A DNA stretch of 64,000 nt from the NCBI RefSeq assembly GCF_001854185.1, contig NZ_CP017603.1, positions 3,968,001-4,032,000 of the forward strand. Direction: 5' to 3'. The DNA comes from Clostridium formicaceticum. GTDB taxonomy: Bacteria > Bacillota > Clostridia > Peptostreptococcales > Natronincolaceae. Positions within the stretch are counted from its first letter, which is position 1; every line of letters begins with the position of its first letter. Below are positions 62,104 through 64,000 of the stretch, piece after piece. The notes under the pieces were generated by a model. The model searched no databases and was not told where the DNA came from. It worked only from the letters and a program-made list of their open reading frames with translations. Made by a program: the position numbers and the translations under genes.

Positions 62104-63162
62104 TTAAAGCTTTCTAAGCTCATTTGTAAAGGCCTCTACATCATATTCATTATCAAGAAATAAAATTGATTTTGAGGCTGTATCTTGCATTTCAGTATGA
62201 AGGATATACTGAAAATCCAAATCACTTTTTTCATTTGTTGCCTCGGATATATTATCTTCTGCCTTTTTTGCTTGTGTCAAAAACTCCTCTATTGCTTCCT
62301 TAGTAATTTCTTTATATTTCTTTTTGAATACAATTTTTTCCCTCAAAATATAAAAAAGTTTGTAACCATTTTCTATCTTCTCACCCATCAAAATTTTTTG
62401 AAGGTTCAACTTCTCGCTTTTTTTAATACTGACATCATATAGATAGTTTATATGATATAGTAGATCTTTATAAATTGAGGCTGTTTCAAATTGAAATTCT
62501 GAAGCAGCCAATTTCATCTTATTTTCGATTTCAGATAAAAACTGTAGCATACATTCTTGCTTTAACAATATTTTTGTTAGACACTGCTTATTTTCCTCAA
62601 ATGTATCCTTCTCCACAGCTTCAGGCAATATTTTGTAGGTAAACCTATAGGTATTACCATGTTTTGATAGAGGATATATATTTTGAAATAATTTCTCCAA
62701 ATTCAAAAGAATCTTTTTATTTCTATAGGGCCCAAAACAATCTGTGTTTTCTCTTTCGCTGATGACTTTTACAGGTTTAAGTTTATTGTAGTTTTCTATT
62801 TTCAAATACCTATAATTTTGGTCATTTTTGAACTGTGAATTGTATATGGGCTTTAACTTTTTGATAAGGGCACATTCTAGCATCTGCGCCTCTAGATGTG
62901 TATCTGTAACAATATAATCTATATCATGGATATGAAACACCATTCTTTCAATCTTATTCGACTTTTCTTGTGTACTGAAATAAGACTTTACCCTTGATTT
63001 TAATGTCTTGCTTTTACCAATGTACATAATATTTCCATAGATATCCTTCATTTGGTAGATACCTGGTTTTGCTGGTATAGCCTTGATTTTTTCAGCTAAA
63101 TGCTTAGGTATTCCTGACAAGCTTATCACCTCCTGTACTTGTTCCAACATCTTTGCTTCCAT
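62104..63162 (-). CDS. GIY-YIG endonuclease, UvrC/Cho-like
   Basis: The protein has about 352 residues. The N-terminal GIY-YIG nuclease domain (PAKPGIYQMKDIYGNIMYIG, then SKTLKSRVKSYFS) and a UVR-like helical segment (KLAASEFQFETASIYKDLL) are present. The UvrC RNase H-like and helix-hairpin-helix domains are absent. This is the architecture of Cho or the UvrC N-terminal half, which makes the 3' incision in nucleotide excision repair. Starts at 63171 (TTG), 63162 or 63150 are possible; none has a strong site. Confidence 0.8.
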   Translation of the reverse strand: MEAKMLEQVQEVISLSGIPKHLAEKIKAIPAKPGIYQMKDIYGNIMYIGKSKTLKSRVKSYFSTQEKSNKIERMVFHIHDIDYIVTDTHLEAQMLECALIKKLKPIYNSQFKNDQNYRYLKIENYNKLKPVKVISERENTDCFGPYRNKKILLNLEKLFQNIYPLSKHGNTYRFTYKILPEAVEKDTFEENKQCLTKILLKQECMLQFLSEIENKMKLAASEFQFETASIYKDLLYHINYLYDVSIKKSEKLNLQKILMGEKIENGYKLFYILREKIVFKKKYKEITKEAIEEFLTQAKKAEDNISEATNEKSDLDFQYILHTEMQDTASKSILFLDNEYDVEAFTNELRKL

Positions 63163-63189
63163 CCACAGCAACCTTGTTTATTCCTCTAC

Positions 63190-63213
63190 AAAAAAAAGCC
63201 ACAAAAGTGTGAC
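63190..63213 (-). terminator. Terminator after the membrane protein gene
   Basis: A GxCACA / TGTGxC stem with a 4-base loop is followed by eight T on the minus strand, just past the stop at 63216. Confidence 0.75.
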
Positions 63214-63215
63214 TT

Positions 63216-64000
63216 TTAACCTGTAGCTTTCTCCTTAGTATCACGATAAATCTCCAGTACAGACTTATTGATAGCAGCGCCAAAATAAGCAGTGAGCACA
63301 ATGGCAATGATAATACCGAGTAAACCAAGGCCTGCCATCAAGTAAATTACGATACTCAACAGAGAAAAGACAAATCCAAAATAAAAAGCCATTTTTATAC
63401 TTAAGTCTATGTTATCCCAGAAAAAAGCCACTCCTTTGCTAAAATTCTCTCTGATGCTTCCCTCATCAAGAACAATAGAATATTTCACGTAGAAAAAAAC
63501 AGTATTGACTATTGCCAAATACACAAAACCCCTTTTGATAAACATAAGAAGAAAGGGATACATCAAGAAGGTTTGAAACAGAAAAAATTTAAACCAAAAC
63601 CGATTACCTCCTACAAAAAAATCCTTTACTCCTACATTTTTATGACTGATACTGCTAAGTACACTTAAATAACCACTTTGTATAAAGCTGATCACTAGCA
63701 GCAATGTAATTGCTAAGAAAACATTAAATAAGCTTAATTCATTGATTATACCTGTAAAACCACTATGATTATATTGAAGTATTACCGAAGGAAAGTCCTC
63801 TAGTATAAAGCGTACACTGGGAGGCGTAGATATAATGCCAATTTTCCATGTAAAAAGCTGCCTTATAGGAACATATGCCACCTGATAAATATACTGATAG
63901 GTCAATAATGTAAAAACATCCAGTAGGATAGGGATCAAAATAATCCATAGGGTTTTGTTGATATAATTACGTCCATCACTAAACTTTTCACTTAATTTCA
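63216..64000 (-). CDS. Multi-helix membrane protein, N-terminus off the window
   Basis: The frame is open to the right edge (reading KLSEKFSDGRNYINKTLW before TTG 63938), so the start is outside. At least 261 residues are visible with about five to six hydrophobic helices. Late features are VGGNRFWFKFFLFQTFLMYP and a C-terminal INKSVLEIYRDTKEK. The layout is like DUF975/YciC-type proteins of Firmicutes, but I am not sure of the family. Confidence 0.65.
   Translation of the reverse strand, partial: KLSEKFSDGRNYINKTLWIILIPILLDVFTLLTYQYIYQVAYVPIRQLFTWKIGIISTPPSVRFILEDFPSVILQYNHSGFTGIINELSLFNVFLAITLLLVISFIQSGYLSVLSSISHKNVGVKDFFVGGNRFWFKFFLFQTFLMYPFLLMFIKRGFVYLAIVNTVFFYVKYSIVLDEGSIRENFSKGVAFFWDNIDLSIKMAFYFGFVFSLLSIVIYLMAGLGLLGIIIAIVLTAYFGAAINKSVLEIYRDTKEKATG

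Overview
The window is AT-rich DNA with strong AGGAGG-type ribosome binding sites, frequent TTG/GTG starts, an S-box (SAM-I) riboswitch and rho-independent terminators. This points to a low-GC Gram-positive anaerobe of the class Clostridia (Alkaliphilus-like by gene content; this is inference, and no rRNA marker is present).

Positions 1-30100 are ordinary chromosome. A SAM-riboswitch-controlled trans-sulfuration enzyme runs off the left edge. Next, all on the minus strand, comes a pentitol/pentulose locus. It holds a solute-binding protein, YesM-type kinase and YesN-type regulator (a three-component sensor, 8177-13183). These are followed by an RbsA/RbsC/RbsB-like ABC transporter, a polyol dehydrogenase and xylulokinase (1676-7872). 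Beyond it lie a chemotaxis receptor, pentapeptide protein, LysR/YeiH pair, phospholipase D, MutS-like ATPase, a decayed Memo/AMMECR1 gene, cyanase, HxlR/flavin-oxidase pair, AzlCD with a MocR regulator, LysR/F420-ligase-like pair and endonuclease IV.

Positions 30200-48340 are a genomic scrapyard. Here are broken regulators (PadR, MerR, GyrI-like), a truncated flavodoxin and nucleotidyltransferase, and a GNAT gene cut exactly by an IS256-family element. Intact islands remain: AsnC, AhpD-like, two methyltransferases, ECF sigma/anti-sigma and Rrf2. A three-level nested insertion (ISL3 containing IS256 containing IS66) closes the region, and target duplications are readable at two levels.

Positions 48340-60800 are the most striking part: an integron-like gene-cassette array. 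Six cassettes, all on the minus strand, carry a membrane-anchored unknown, a GNAT, a retropepsin pair, a LUD protein, a creatininase-family protein and an mntA/hepT toxin-antitoxin pair. Five junctions carry attC-like imperfect palindromes with RYYYAAC/GTTRRRY-type core boxes. Three of these are split at the same place in the core box (GTTA|GAT or GTTA|TAT) by class C group II introns. A tyrosine recombinase without the extra segment typical of IntI lies beside the array, with an attI-like core box between them. A sixth attC-like site plus an intron stump lies at 32035-32409, so the array was probably longer before the IS invasions.

Positions 61000-64000 return to chromosomal genes: a small unknown protein, a decayed membrane protein, a UvrC/Cho-like GIY-YIG nuclease and a membrane protein cut by the right edge. 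All functions are inferred by reading the sequence; no database search was run.
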